Counted from the stretch's first letter, positions 1 through 5,409 are shown. The stretch: 5,409 nucleotides of DNA from Rickettsiales bacterium (GCA_947496905.1 CANMEW010000087.1:1-5409); one strand, 5' to 3'. The notes: a model not told the origin generated them from the sequence alone. Numbers and translations: made by a program.

Positions 1-173
1 TGCCCAATAAACGTGAGTAGTTTTTCTGTTTGCTCGACTTGCTCAATAAAAACTTTCTCAGCAATTTTTGCATTCTCTCTGGCTTCGCTTTTCTTGCGAT
101 CCAATGTGATGTTGTAATTGAGGAGAGTAATGGCGCAGCACACGCACAGAAGTAAAATTGATAAACGAGTCAT
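1..173 (-). CDS. N-terminus of a membrane-anchored protein, partial (runs off left edge)
   Basis: Reading the minus strand from an ATG at 173-171 gives 57 complete codons with no stop before the window edge. The product starts MTRLSILLLCVCCAITLL: one arginine and then a hydrophobic run of about 15 residues containing three cysteines, which looks like a signal anchor or first transmembrane helix. A charged segment rich in Lys, Glu, Arg and Gln follows (about residues 25-50, with DRKKSEAREN and EQVEQTEKLL) and is probably helical or coiled-coil. This layout is typical of the start of a membrane sensor such as a histidine kinase with a periplasmic helical domain, but no catalytic domain is visible, so the function is unassigned. 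No convincing Shine-Dalgarno precedes the ATG; the upstream sequence is A+T-rich. The gene is divergent from the next one, with 29 bp between start codons. The reading frame is fairly secure; the function is a guess. Confidence 0.6.
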   Translation of the reverse strand, partial: MTRLSILLLCVCCAITLLNYNITLDRKKSEARENAKIAEKVFIEQVEQTEKLLTFIG

Positions 174-190
174 GAATTTAATAAATTTTA

Positions 191-196
191 AGAGGA
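191..196 (+). promoter_or_regulatory. Ribosome binding site for the 327-aa gene
   Basis: AGAGGA lies 6 nt before the ATG at 203, a good Shine-Dalgarno match and spacing. It fixes the start of the downstream gene. It is the clearest ribosome binding site in the window; the protease and dprA both lack a comparable one. Confidence 0.75.
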
Positions 197-202
197 AGTT
201 TT

Positions 203-1186
203 ATGAAAAAAGGAATTCTAAATTTTTTAACGCAAGGCGCGAGAAACTATGCGACACACTCTTCGCACCACTCTACCTCTATTTCAGCTGATAAAGCGGC
301 AGTACGGGCTGCGGATATCCTTGAAAAATTTGAGTCACACCGAGCTGGCAATCATTCATTTTTCACTGAATATTTAAAAAATTTATCAGAAAGCGGAGCG
401 ACGCCGAGACAATTCACGGTGTATCGTGACAACTATTTTTACAGGACATTTAACACAATCAAGTCAGTTGCACAGCACCTTACTAAGGCAGTTGGCGCTC
501 AAGATTACGATGCAATAGCTGCGGTGTCACAAAATTTTTTTGAAGAGGGCGGCAATGGAAATCCACAAGCTGTGCATCTAAGACTTCTCGAAGATAGTCA
601 CAATCGTCTCGGTACTATTGTTTTCGGTGTACCAGAGATAAAATTAAGAGATGCAAAACACTCCCCCTTTCTTTTGCCAGAAGCTTTGTCATTTAGACGG
701 ACGCAATCACAATTATTTTCTTCATCTTATCCAACAATGACCGGCTGCTTATTGGCGCATGAAAGAATGGCGGATGACATGCTCATCAATTTTCGTAAAT
801 CCATTTTTGAACCAAATAGAGGTTATTTTACAGAGTCAGAATTTAAGAAATTAGTTCGTTACTACGATGCGCATCGTGATGATTCAAAGGATAATGCCAA
901 TGTGGAAGAGCAGCACAAAGAGCAAGCTTTAAGAGTTGTAGCTAAATTAATCGAAGAAAATCCAAGGACGGAAAAACTAATCATGGACGGGGGCATTAAG
1001 TTTCTCAACGCTCAAGCTAATTTGTGGGATGGTCTAATGAGAGAAATGGAAAATTCTAAGCATCATGGACAAGTAGTGCCCCCTAACAAAAACTTTTTAA
1101 ATGATGTGCCCACGACCTCACCCTCGCCTCAAGCGCTACCGCTTAGTAAATTGAGTCAGACTAAGACTCCCGTGAACACTCTTTAG
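203..1186 (+). CDS. Heme-oxygenase-like (PqqC/CADD-type) putative diiron redox enzyme
   Basis: This 327-aa protein is predicted to be mostly helical and has no signal peptide or membrane segment, so it is probably cytoplasmic. Residues about 35-100 carry a PqqC/TenA-like first helix pair (NHSFFTEYL, then VYRDNYFYRTFNTIKSVAQHL). The motif FFEEGGNGNPQAVHLRLL (112-129) resembles the EExGxGN...HxxLL signature of the 'iron-containing redox enzyme' / Haem_oxygenas_2 group. Candidate metal ligands in order are E114 or E115, H125, E187 (AHERMADDML), H224 (YYDAH), E235 and H238 (VEEQH). That is the order E-H-E-H-D/E-H known for heme-oxygenase-like diiron oxidases such as CADD, UndA and SznF. H224 and E235 are further apart than the usual H-x3-D-x2-H, so one ligand assignment may be wrong. 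The last 45 residues are Pro/Ser/Thr-rich and probably disordered, which helps make it longer than CADD (about 230 aa). The substrate is unknown. The fold call is moderately sure; the reaction is not. The stop codon TAG is completed by the first base of the inserted element that follows. Confidence 0.8.
   Translation: MKKGILNFLTQGARNYATHSSHHSTSISADKAAVRAADILEKFESHRAGNHSFFTEYLKNLSESGATPRQFTVYRDNYFYRTFNTIKSVAQHLTKAVGAQDYDAIAAVSQNFFEEGGNGNPQAVHLRLLEDSHNRLGTIVFGVPEIKLRDAKHSPFLLPEALSFRRTQSQLFSSSYPTMTGCLLAHERMADDMLINFRKSIFEPNRGYFTESEFKKLVRYYDAHRDDSKDNANVEEQHKEQALRVVAKLIEENPRTEKLIMDGGIKFLNAQANLWDGLMREMENSKHHGQVVPPNKNFLNDVPTTSPSPQALPLSKLSQTKTPVNTL
1182..1185. repeat. Left target-site duplication (TTTA)
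   Basis: TTTA directly abuts the left end of the palindromic element, and the same four bases abut its right end at 1327-1330. Matching flanks at both exact ends of an inverted repeat are the expected footprint of transposition. A 4-bp match in A+T-rich DNA could arise by chance, but the coincidence of both junctions makes this less likely. Confidence 0.6.
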
Positions 1187-1326
1187 GGCACCTCTAAAAA
1201 TTGCTTTTTCCGGTAATTTCTTCGTTACCAAATTTTTTCGCGAGCACGTACGAGTAGTACGCTTTCCTGCTCAAAAATTTGGATGCCTAGAAATTTCTCA
1301 AAAAAATCTAATTTTTAGAGGTTCCC
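1186..1326. mobile_element. 141-bp palindromic MITE-like element with 17-bp terminal inverted repeats
   Basis: The ends are a 17-bp inverted repeat with one mismatch: 1186-1202 (GGGCACCTCTAAAAATT) against the reverse complement of 1310-1326 (GGGAACCTCTAAAAATT). The complementarity continues inward as an imperfect palindrome. AATTTCT (1215-1221) pairs with AGAAATT (1290-1296), CCAAATTTTT (1228-1237) with AAAAATTTGG (1273-1282), GAGCA (1242-1246) with TGCTC (1268-1272), and CGTAC (1247-1251) with GTACG (1257-1261) around a GAGTA loop. There is no room for a transposase, so it would be moved in trans, as MITEs are. The TTTA repeats at both ends support insertion. The parent family is unknown; IS5-type elements make short TA-containing duplications, but that is only a suggestion. 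As RNA it would fold into a long hairpin immediately after the upstream stop codon and could block readthrough or protect the 3' end of the mRNA. Confidence 0.75.
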
Positions 1327-1330
1327 TTTA
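1327..1330. repeat. Right target-site duplication (TTTA)
   Basis: Second copy of TTTA, at the right boundary of the palindromic element, matching 1182-1185. Its last base begins the TAA (1329-1331 read with the next T and A bases), which is the in-frame stop upstream of the protease and so prevents the protease reading frame from extending into the element. Confidence 0.6.
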
Positions 1331-1346
1331 AACGAAGACCTACCTC

Positions 1347-3860
1347 ATGTTCATTTTCCTCTTCGTATTGGTATTGGCGTCTGCTGGAGTTGCCGCCACT
1401 TCTGGAGGTGGCGGCGGCGGTGGTGGTGGCGGAGCTGCTACGGCATCAGTCGTAACTCCGGCCCCAACTCCAGCAAATAATTATTCCATCAGCTCCGCCG
1501 AGGCAGATGTCTACCGAACTACCGAATACAACGCTCAATACGGATTGGAAAAAATTCACGCCGCAGAAGCCTACGCCTCGCTTGCAAAAAATGGAAAATC
1601 TGTTGCCGGTGACGGTGTGGTGGTTGGAGTGACTGACACCGGAGTGTTACTCTCTCACCAAGAAATTTCTGCAAATCTCGCAAGTCCAAATTCTTCAAAT
1701 ACCGGAACCCACGTTGCCGGAGATCACGGAACCCACGTTGCTTCAACAATTGCTGGAGTGAAGAGTGATGTAGAAATGCATGGCGTTGCCTTCAATGCTA
1801 AAATTTATTCTGCGGATGTAATCCCAGATTCAGAGCCCGGTACAAACTACAATTCATCAATCGACTACGGAATTTCTGATTCGATTAGTCGCGCCAGCGC
1901 CAAGGTAATCAACATGAGCTGGGCTTTTGTTGATGATCAGCTCACAATTGGCGGAGCAACTTACGAATTAATTTACTCAGGCATTAGCAGCGAATTCACC
2001 GACGCAAAAAACGGCAACAGTGGTCGTGGAGTTTTACTTGCTGCAGCAACTGGTAATGATGGCTACACCGACTACGTCGATGCCCCCGCTTTGTTCAGCC
2101 AAGATTCGCGCTTGAGTGGCATCATGATTGCTGTTGGCGCGGTTGATTCAGGAGGTGACATCGCAACTTTTAGCAATCGCTGCAAACAGGCAAAAAATTA
2201 CTGCTTGGTTGCTCCTGGTACCGCCATTTACGCCGCAACCACAGGTTCTGACTCTGAATACTCATCCTTTAAAGGCACCTCAATGGCGACGCCTCATGTC
2301 TCTGGGGCGGCAGCGGTAATTCGCGGGGCGTGGCCACATTTAACCGCAGCGCAAACTGTTCAAATTCTCCTCACCACTGCAACTGATTTAGGAACCGCCG
2401 GAGTCGACGACGTCTACGGTCACGGAATGCTAAATCTTTACGCTGCAGTTCAAGCGCAGGGACAAAATACTTTGGGCTACGGCACCAGCGCTCTGTCGCT
2501 TCAAGGTTACGACGTCAAATCTTCTTCACTTGTTACTAATCCAATTTTTGGCGACGCCTTCGCCTTGAACGTTGCACCAGTTCTTGATTCAGCAATTTTT
2601 TACGACAACTACGGGCGCGACTACAAAGCGTTTTTGGGAGGTAAAATTTCTGAACAAAAAAGCAGCAATGTTCCAACTCTAGAGAGTCTCATCTTCAACA
2701 ATTTTGACAGCAAAACTCTGCCACTTTTTTTTGGCGAAGGTCTAAAAAATGAACTGAAATTCAGCTTCTCCAACTACAAAAACGCTGGCGGAATTGGGAG
2801 TAGAAACTTTCTTTCGGCAAGCGCCGCTAACTCTTCTGGCGCAACGAATTCTCCGAATTTTACCGGTCTAAAATTCGTCACTTTAGATTCTTCAAAAGAC
2901 CCGCAACTCCTTTCAAACAACAACTTCTCTTTCGTTCGAAATTCCTCCGACATTTCTCCAGATTTAAAACTTGGATTCGCCTTCAACACGGATGCAATTT
3001 CTGACTCAAATCAAAATAATTTCGGAAATTTTGGATTTATTTTTCAAAACAATTTTGCCGCCAACCCTTACCAATCCTTTCTCAGCAGCTCTTCAACTTC
3101 AAATTCAGAACTAACTAGCGGAAGAAAATTCAATCAATTTTTTGCTGACCAAAATTTCCTGAACAAAAAATTAGGCCTAAAATTTTCTTACCAATCATCC
3201 TACCAATCATCGAATTCAAGTCAGGTGAGGAGCGGCTTGGGAAGGGGTAAGGAAAATGAAATTTTTGATTTAGGGCTGGCGTTGAACCCAGAAAGAGGCG
3301 GGAATTTTTTGCTGTCATTTGGAAGTTTGAGCGAGTTTAACAACAATCTTTTAAACTCCAAAAGCCTTGGTGCATTTGAGTCTGCAGGAGATGTCAAAAC
3401 TTCTTACTTCAAACTTTCTTCAAGCCAAAGCTTGATGAAAAATCTCTTTCTTTTGACCAGCATTTCAGAAGGAAGGTCAAAAATTAATGGCAATCAGCAG
3501 GGGATTTTTCGTGATTTCAGCGACGTGAGAAGTCAGAGCTCGTCTGTGGCTTTGGTGCGAGACAATTTTCTGAAAGGGAAGGTGGGCTTTGTTTATTCGC
3601 AGCCAATGCGGGTGTACAGCGGCAAGGCGCGAATTGACATTCCAACCGCGAGGGACATTGACGGAAATCTTACGCGTTACCAAGCAGATGCATCTCTTGT
3701 GCCGCATGGCAGAGAGCAAGATTTCGAAATTTTCTTCTCCAAAAATCTTGCGCCAGATTCACAAATAAAATTTAACCTTGTCGCGCAAAAGGAGTCGGGA
3801 AATGTAAGAAATGCTCCGACTAGTTACCTTGGATTTGTGCAGCTGAAAAAAGATTGGTAG
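1347..3860 (+). CDS. Exported S8 (subtilisin-like) serine peptidase with C-terminal beta-barrel-like domain
   Basis: This 837-aa protein has five visible parts. Residues 1-17 are a hydrophobic signal sequence (MFIFLFVLVLASAGVAA) without any Lys or Arg in the n-region. Residues 20-29 are ten consecutive glycines. A linker ends in YRTTEYNAQYGLEKIHAAEAY (56-76), typical of alphaproteobacterial S8 proteins just before the catalytic domain. The peptidase domain spans about 88-370: Asp97 in VTDTG, His127 in DHGTHVA, oxyanion Asn237 in ATGNDG and Ser312 in GTSMATPHVSG, so the enzyme should be active. Cys279 and Cys286 in SNRCKQAKNYC probably form the disulfide seen in this subgroup. The remaining 460 or so residues are Ser/Asn/Phe-rich. 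The last 100 or so (FVYSQPMRVYSGKARIDIP, LVPHGREQDFEI) resemble the ends of SphB1/NalP-like exported subtilases, and the protein ends in Trp, as outer-membrane barrels do. It is probably surface-exposed or outer-membrane bound and processes other exported proteins. The ATG at 1347 is the only usable start after an in-frame TAA at 1329-1331; its ribosome binding site is poor (GAAGA about 8 nt upstream). Confidence 0.93.
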   Translation: MFIFLFVLVLASAGVAATSGGGGGGGGGGAATASVVTPAPTPANNYSISSAEADVYRTTEYNAQYGLEKIHAAEAYASLAKNGKSVAGDGVVVGVTDTGVLLSHQEISANLASPNSSNTGTHVAGDHGTHVASTIAGVKSDVEMHGVAFNAKIYSADVIPDSEPGTNYNSSIDYGISDSISRASAKVINMSWAFVDDQLTIGGATYELIYSGISSEFTDAKNGNSGRGVLLAAATGNDGYTDYVDAPALFSQDSRLSGIMIAVGAVDSGGDIATFSNRCKQAKNYCLVAPGTAIYAATTGSDSEYSSFKGTSMATPHVSGAAAVIRGAWPHLTAAQTVQILLTTATDLGTAGVDDVYGHGMLNLYAAVQAQGQNTLGYGTSALSLQGYDVKSSSLVTNPIFGDAFALNVAPVLDSAIFYDNYGRDYKAFLGGKISEQKSSNVPTLESLIFNNFDSKTLPLFFGEGLKNELKFSFSNYKNAGGIGSRNFLSASAANSSGATNSPNFTGLKFVTLDSSKDPQLLSNNNFSFVRNSSDISPDLKLGFAFNTDAISDSNQNNFGNFGFIFQNNFAANPYQSFLSSSSTSNSELTSGRKFNQFFADQNFLNKKLGLKFSYQSSYQSSNSSQVRSGLGRGKENEIFDLGLALNPERGGNFLLSFGSLSEFNNNLLNSKSLGAFESAGDVKTSYFKLSSSQSLMKNLFLLTSISEGRSKINGNQQGIFRDFSDVRSQSSSVALVRDNFLKGKVGFVYSQPMRVYSGKARIDIPTARDIDGNLTRYQADASLVPHGREQDFEIFFSKNLAPDSQIKFNLVAQKESGNVRNAPTSYLGFVQLKKDW
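1404..1433 (+). repeat. In-frame glycine-codon tract (10 Gly) in the protease leader
   Basis: Ten consecutive GGN codons, mostly GGT and GGC, encode Gly20-Gly29 directly after the signal sequence. It is a flexible spacer that often follows the lipidated Cys in exported alphaproteobacterial proteins. Near-identical triplets could gain or lose copies by slippage without breaking the frame. Confidence 0.85.
1703..1741 (+). repeat. 15-bp direct repeat (24-bp period) at the catalytic histidine
   Basis: CGGAACCCACGTTGC occurs at 1703-1717 and again at 1727-1741, 24 bp or exactly eight codons apart. It encodes GTHVA twice: residues 120-124 preceded by Thr, and 128-132 preceded by the catalytic His127. 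Only the second copy has the complete HGTHVA motif. The exact nucleotide match points to a recent in-frame duplication or conversion rather than chance similarity of the protein. Confidence 0.85.
3189..3212 (+). repeat. 12-bp tandem duplication (YQSS-YQSS) in the protease C-terminal region
   Basis: The 12-bp unit TACCAATCATCC is followed at once by a copy differing only in its last base. It adds four residues, giving SYQSSYQSSNSS near residue 620 of the protease, in a low-complexity Ser-rich stretch probably at a barrel loop or linker. It shows that the C-terminal region evolves by small in-frame duplications. Confidence 0.8.
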
Positions 3861-3902
3861 ATTTTGGGAGCTTCTATTGGTCCTTCAAAACCACTCTACC
3901 AA
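3846..3902 (-). terminator. Probable intrinsic terminator of dprA, overlapping the protease 3' end
   Basis: TTGGTAGA (3854-3861) pairs perfectly with TCTACCAA (3895-3902). Inside it, TTTTG (3862-3866) pairs with CAAAA (3886-3890) and GGA (3867-3869) with TCC (3881-3883), separated by small bulges. Read on the minus strand, the hairpin is followed after two bases by six T residues (3851-3846), the usual layout of a Rho-independent terminator for dprA. Read on the plus strand, no T-run follows, so it is a poor terminator for the protease. The stem is A+T-rich and the loops are large, which lowers confidence. It contains the last codons of the protease and of dprA, as expected for tightly convergent genes. 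Confidence 0.5.
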
Positions 3903-4998
3903 AACTAACCGCAATTTTATCCGCCAGTTCAAGTTGTGTTAAGGCGATGTTTACCAGCCTTGCCGGCGCATCTAACTCCTGAATTATTCCCTCAATCGTG
4001 ATTGGTGTGAAACTCAATTTAGAAAAAATTTCTTCACGAATTTTTTTGATGTCGTCATCGGCGGGCATTTTTGGCAATGGTCCGGAGAACTCTTCAACAT
4101 CGGGCTCTTTCAGAATTCCAACATCTTGAAAGCGGGACCTTAAACCAGAAATTTCACTCAAAACATCCTCGGCAGATTCAAGCATGTTTGCGCCAGTTTT
4201 GATCAAGCGATTTGTCCCGAAGCATCTCGGATCTAGCGGCGAACCCGGTACAGAAAATACCTCTCTTCCCTGTTCAGCAGCAAATCTTGCCGTGATTAGG
4301 CTTCCAGATTTCAACCCAGCCTCAACCACAACCACAGCCAGAGAGAGTCCGGAAATAATACGATTTCTCTGCACAAAATTTCCAACCTGAGGACTCGATC
4401 CAAATGGACTTTCCGAAACTAGTAGTCCCTGCGTTGCAATTTCAGCGTAAAGTCGACTGTTTTCTTTTGGATAAATGTGGTCAATTCCTCCGGCGATGAC
4501 AGCAATTGTACCACTTGTGAGCGATGCTTGATGCGCTGCAGAATCAACACCGCGTGCCATTCCAGAGACTGTAACAATTGAGTTATTTCCCAATGCGGAA
4601 GAAATAATTCTAGCGAAAGAAGAGGCGTTGAATGAGGGATTTCTTGGGCCAACAACGGCAACAGTGTCGCGTTCAAAAAATTCTTTTTTTCCTTTGACGG
4701 TAATGATTGGAGGTGGATCTGGAATCTCGCGGAGTAGGCGTGGGTAGGTTTGGTCGCAGAAAAGTAGAATTTCGGCACCGAATTTTTGTGAAAGTAGCAG
4801 CTCTTTTTCTGCGATTGATTCTGAGCAGAGATTAATTTTTCTTCCCAAACCACCTTGGCCGGCAAAGTCAGGAAGACTTTCCACAGCATTTTGTGCGGAG
4901 TGAAAAATTTTCATTAAGCGGAAAAAAGTCGACTTGCCAACATTCTCGCTTCGGGCAAGGCGCAGCCAATGTATTTTTTCTTGAGTGGTTGTGGTCAT
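3874..4998 (-). CDS. dprA: DNA-processing protein DprA (Smf), RecA loader for incoming single-stranded DNA
   Basis: This 374-aa protein is full length for the family. DprA binds single-stranded DNA in the cytoplasm during natural transformation and loads RecA onto it. Residues about 8-85 are the degenerate N-terminal helical domain. The Rossmann-like DNA-binding domain spans about 85-285, with the family motifs in order: VAVVGPRNPS (113-122), SGMARGVDSAAH (145-156), GGIDHIYPKEN (170-180), SESPFG (195-200), RNRIISGLS (211-219), VVEA (224-227), SGSLITA (231-237), VPGSP (250-254) and GTNRLIKTGA (261-270). Residues about 325-372 form the C-terminal winged-helix domain found in many DprA proteins. 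The usual VGSR or VGAR is VGPR here, a small oddity. The ATG at 4998-4996 has no good Shine-Dalgarno, but no other ATG lies upstream in frame nearby. The gene converges on the protease gene with a 13-bp gap. Neither plsY nor topA, frequent dprA neighbours, is visible. DprA is also kept by bacteria not known to transform, so competence is not proven. Confidence 0.97.
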   Translation of the reverse strand: MTTTTQEKIHWLRLARSENVGKSTFFRLMKIFHSAQNAVESLPDFAGQGGLGRKINLCSESIAEKELLLSQKFGAEILLFCDQTYPRLLREIPDPPPIITVKGKKEFFERDTVAVVGPRNPSFNASSFARIISSALGNNSIVTVSGMARGVDSAAHQASLTSGTIAVIAGGIDHIYPKENSRLYAEIATQGLLVSESPFGSSPQVGNFVQRNRIISGLSLAVVVVEAGLKSGSLITARFAAEQGREVFSVPGSPLDPRCFGTNRLIKTGANMLESAEDVLSEISGLRSRFQDVGILKEPDVEEFSGPLPKMPADDDIKKIREEIFSKLSFTPITIEGIIQELDAPARLVNIALTQLELADKIAVSFGRVVLKDQ

Positions 4999-5282
4999 TG
5001 CGGGTGGTGATTTTTTCTTTGGGTTTGGTGGGAGGGTTTTCTGAAGTGTGTAACGAAGCCTAAGCGGCTATTTTCGGTATTAACTTGCAATGACTTGATG
5101 GCGTAAGAAGTCGCTTCGCGCTCCTGAGAAATTCTCGTCATGCCGGACAAACAGTTTCTTGCCGACTTTCCGACCCAGAAACTGTGTCACCCGCAGAAGC
5201 TAGCGTGAGCGCAGCGAATCCTTGGTAGAAAATTATGTCGAGTGCAGAAAGAGCGCTCGGATGTTTAGAAGTTTTTCAGCAA
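4999..5282. other. Non-coding gap upstream of dprA
   Basis: These 284 bp lie between the end of the Pro-rich partial gene and the start of dprA, both on the minus strand. I see no credible coding sequence; the longest plus-strand reading from ATG (5234) gives only 28 codons. The 90 bp next to dprA should hold its promoter, but no hexamer pair with good spacing stands out. The middle holds an imperfect palindrome, described separately at 5111-5217. A clear terminator for the Pro-rich gene is not visible; the 8-bp palindrome GAGCGCTC at about 5251-5258 has no loop. Confidence 0.6.
5111..5217. repeat. About 107-bp G+C-rich imperfect palindrome (dispersed-repeat type)
   Basis: The outer arm TCGCTTCGCGCTC (5111-5123) pairs with GAGCGCAGCGA (5207-5217) apart from a 2-nt bulge. 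The inner arm ACAGTTTCT (5151-5159) pairs perfectly with AGAAACTGT (5177-5185), extended by GAC/GTC across a 2-nt bulge. The loop contains CCGAC twice around TTT (5162-5166, 5170-5174). The text near the arms (CGTCATGCCGGAC, GAGCGCAGCGAATCC) resembles dispersed intergenic palindromes that I associate with Rickettsiales and other alphaproteobacteria, but this is recalled similarity, not a match to a named family. It differs in sequence and base composition from the element at 1186-1326. It could instead be a structured RNA or a decayed terminator, although no T-run follows on either side. Confidence 0.5.
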
Positions 5283-5408
5283 TCAAGGTTGGTTAGGTTT
5301 AACATGTTGGCTGCTTGCTGATGCGAGTGGTTGGGTAGAGGGTGTACTGACATTTGGAGCAGGTTGATCTGCAGGTTGGGGAGCTGGAGGAGGCGGAACT
5401 ACCGCTAC
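5283..5408 (-). CDS. C-terminal tail of a Pro-rich protein, partial (runs off right edge)
   Basis: On the minus strand one frame is open from the window edge to a TGA at 5285-5283, giving 41 codons. The product begins VAVVPPPPAPQPADQP and continues with many Pro, Ala, Ser, Gln and Thr residues before ending HVKPNQP. Four consecutive prolines and repeated PAP/QPA patterns are typical of a disordered, cell-envelope-type or linker tail, and the other minus frame through this region lacks such a bias. Nothing of a folded domain is visible, so no function can be given. It lies on the same strand as dprA but 284 bp upstream, too far to assume co-transcription. With so little sequence, a chance open frame cannot be excluded. 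Confidence 0.5.
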   Translation of the reverse strand, partial: VAVVPPPPAPQPADQPAPNVSTPSTQPLASASSQHVKPNQP

Positions 5409-5409
5409 A

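Noticed and set aside
158..186. TTGATA (158-163), 17 bp, then ATAAAT (181-186) as a sigma-70 promoter for the 327-aa gene
   Set aside because: The -10 hexamer matches only three of six bases. The transcript would start near 193, within the ribosome binding site at 191-196, leaving it incomplete.
1404..1433. Phase-variable simple repeat controlling expression
   Set aside because: The units are triplets within the reading frame, so copy changes would alter only the glycine count and could not switch the gene off.
3477..3719. An 80-codon antisense open frame inside the protease gene
   Set aside because: The sense strand here encodes the conserved SQPMRV...SGKARIDIP end of the protease. The antisense frame has no ribosome binding site or family signal. 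The same applies to the short frames at 1519-1749, 2774-2989 and 3130-3318.
4419..4889. A 156-codon minus-strand open frame inside dprA
   Set aside because: It overlaps dprA in another frame on the same strand, and every DprA motif lies in the dprA frame. Its own translation shows no recognisable domain.
5070..5098. Possible dprA promoter on the minus strand (TTGCAA, TAATAC, GAAAAT)
   Set aside because: No pair has both acceptable matches and 16-18 bp spacing; TTGCAA is only 9 bp from GAAAAT.
1..5409. CRISPR array, tRNA, rRNA, riboswitch or prophage attachment site
   Set aside because: No regularly spaced repeats, cloverleaf, rRNA-like text or integrase was found. The only repeated structures are the two palindromes and the short in-gene duplications listed.

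Overview
The window looks like a stretch of chromosome from an alphaproteobacterium, plausibly a host-associated or metagenome-derived lineage near Rickettsiales or Holosporales. This is inferred from three things: a moderately low G+C content (roughly low 40s by eye); an exported subtilase whose start, cysteine pair and C-terminal end match an architecture I know from alphaproteobacterial S8 peptidases; and two dispersed-type palindromic elements between genes. No rRNA, tRNA or other taxonomic marker is present, so the assignment is tentative.

Layout from left to right. (1) The minus-strand N-terminus of a membrane-anchored protein (1-173) runs off the left edge. (2) Divergent to it, with 29 bp between the start codons, is a 327-aa protein (203-1186) that looks like a heme-oxygenase-like / PqqC-like diiron-type enzyme. 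(3) A 141-bp palindromic, MITE-like element (1186-1326), flanked by TTTA on both sides, begins at the last base of that gene's stop codon. (4) An 837-aa exported S8 serine peptidase (1347-3860) follows, with a complete catalytic triad and a C-terminal domain that ends like an outer-membrane beta-barrel. (5) Convergent with it, after a 13-bp gap, is a full-length dprA (4998-3874, minus), with a probable terminator overlapping the protease 3' end. (6) A 284-bp non-coding gap (4999-5282) holds a second, more G+C-rich imperfect palindrome. (7) The Pro-rich C-terminal tail of another minus-strand protein (5408-5283) runs off the right edge.

How the genes relate. Removing the palindromic element and one TTTA copy leaves the 327-aa gene ending at the same codon (TAA instead of TAG), 15 nt before the protease ATG and in the same frame. 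The two genes were therefore probably a tight operon before the insertion placed a large hairpin between them. DprA (RecA loader in natural transformation and DNA uptake) is functionally unrelated to its convergent neighbour. I do not see a new multi-gene defence or mobile system. The best-supported unusual features are the element with its target-site duplication, the protease's apparently lost lipobox, and the duplicated active-site histidine segment.
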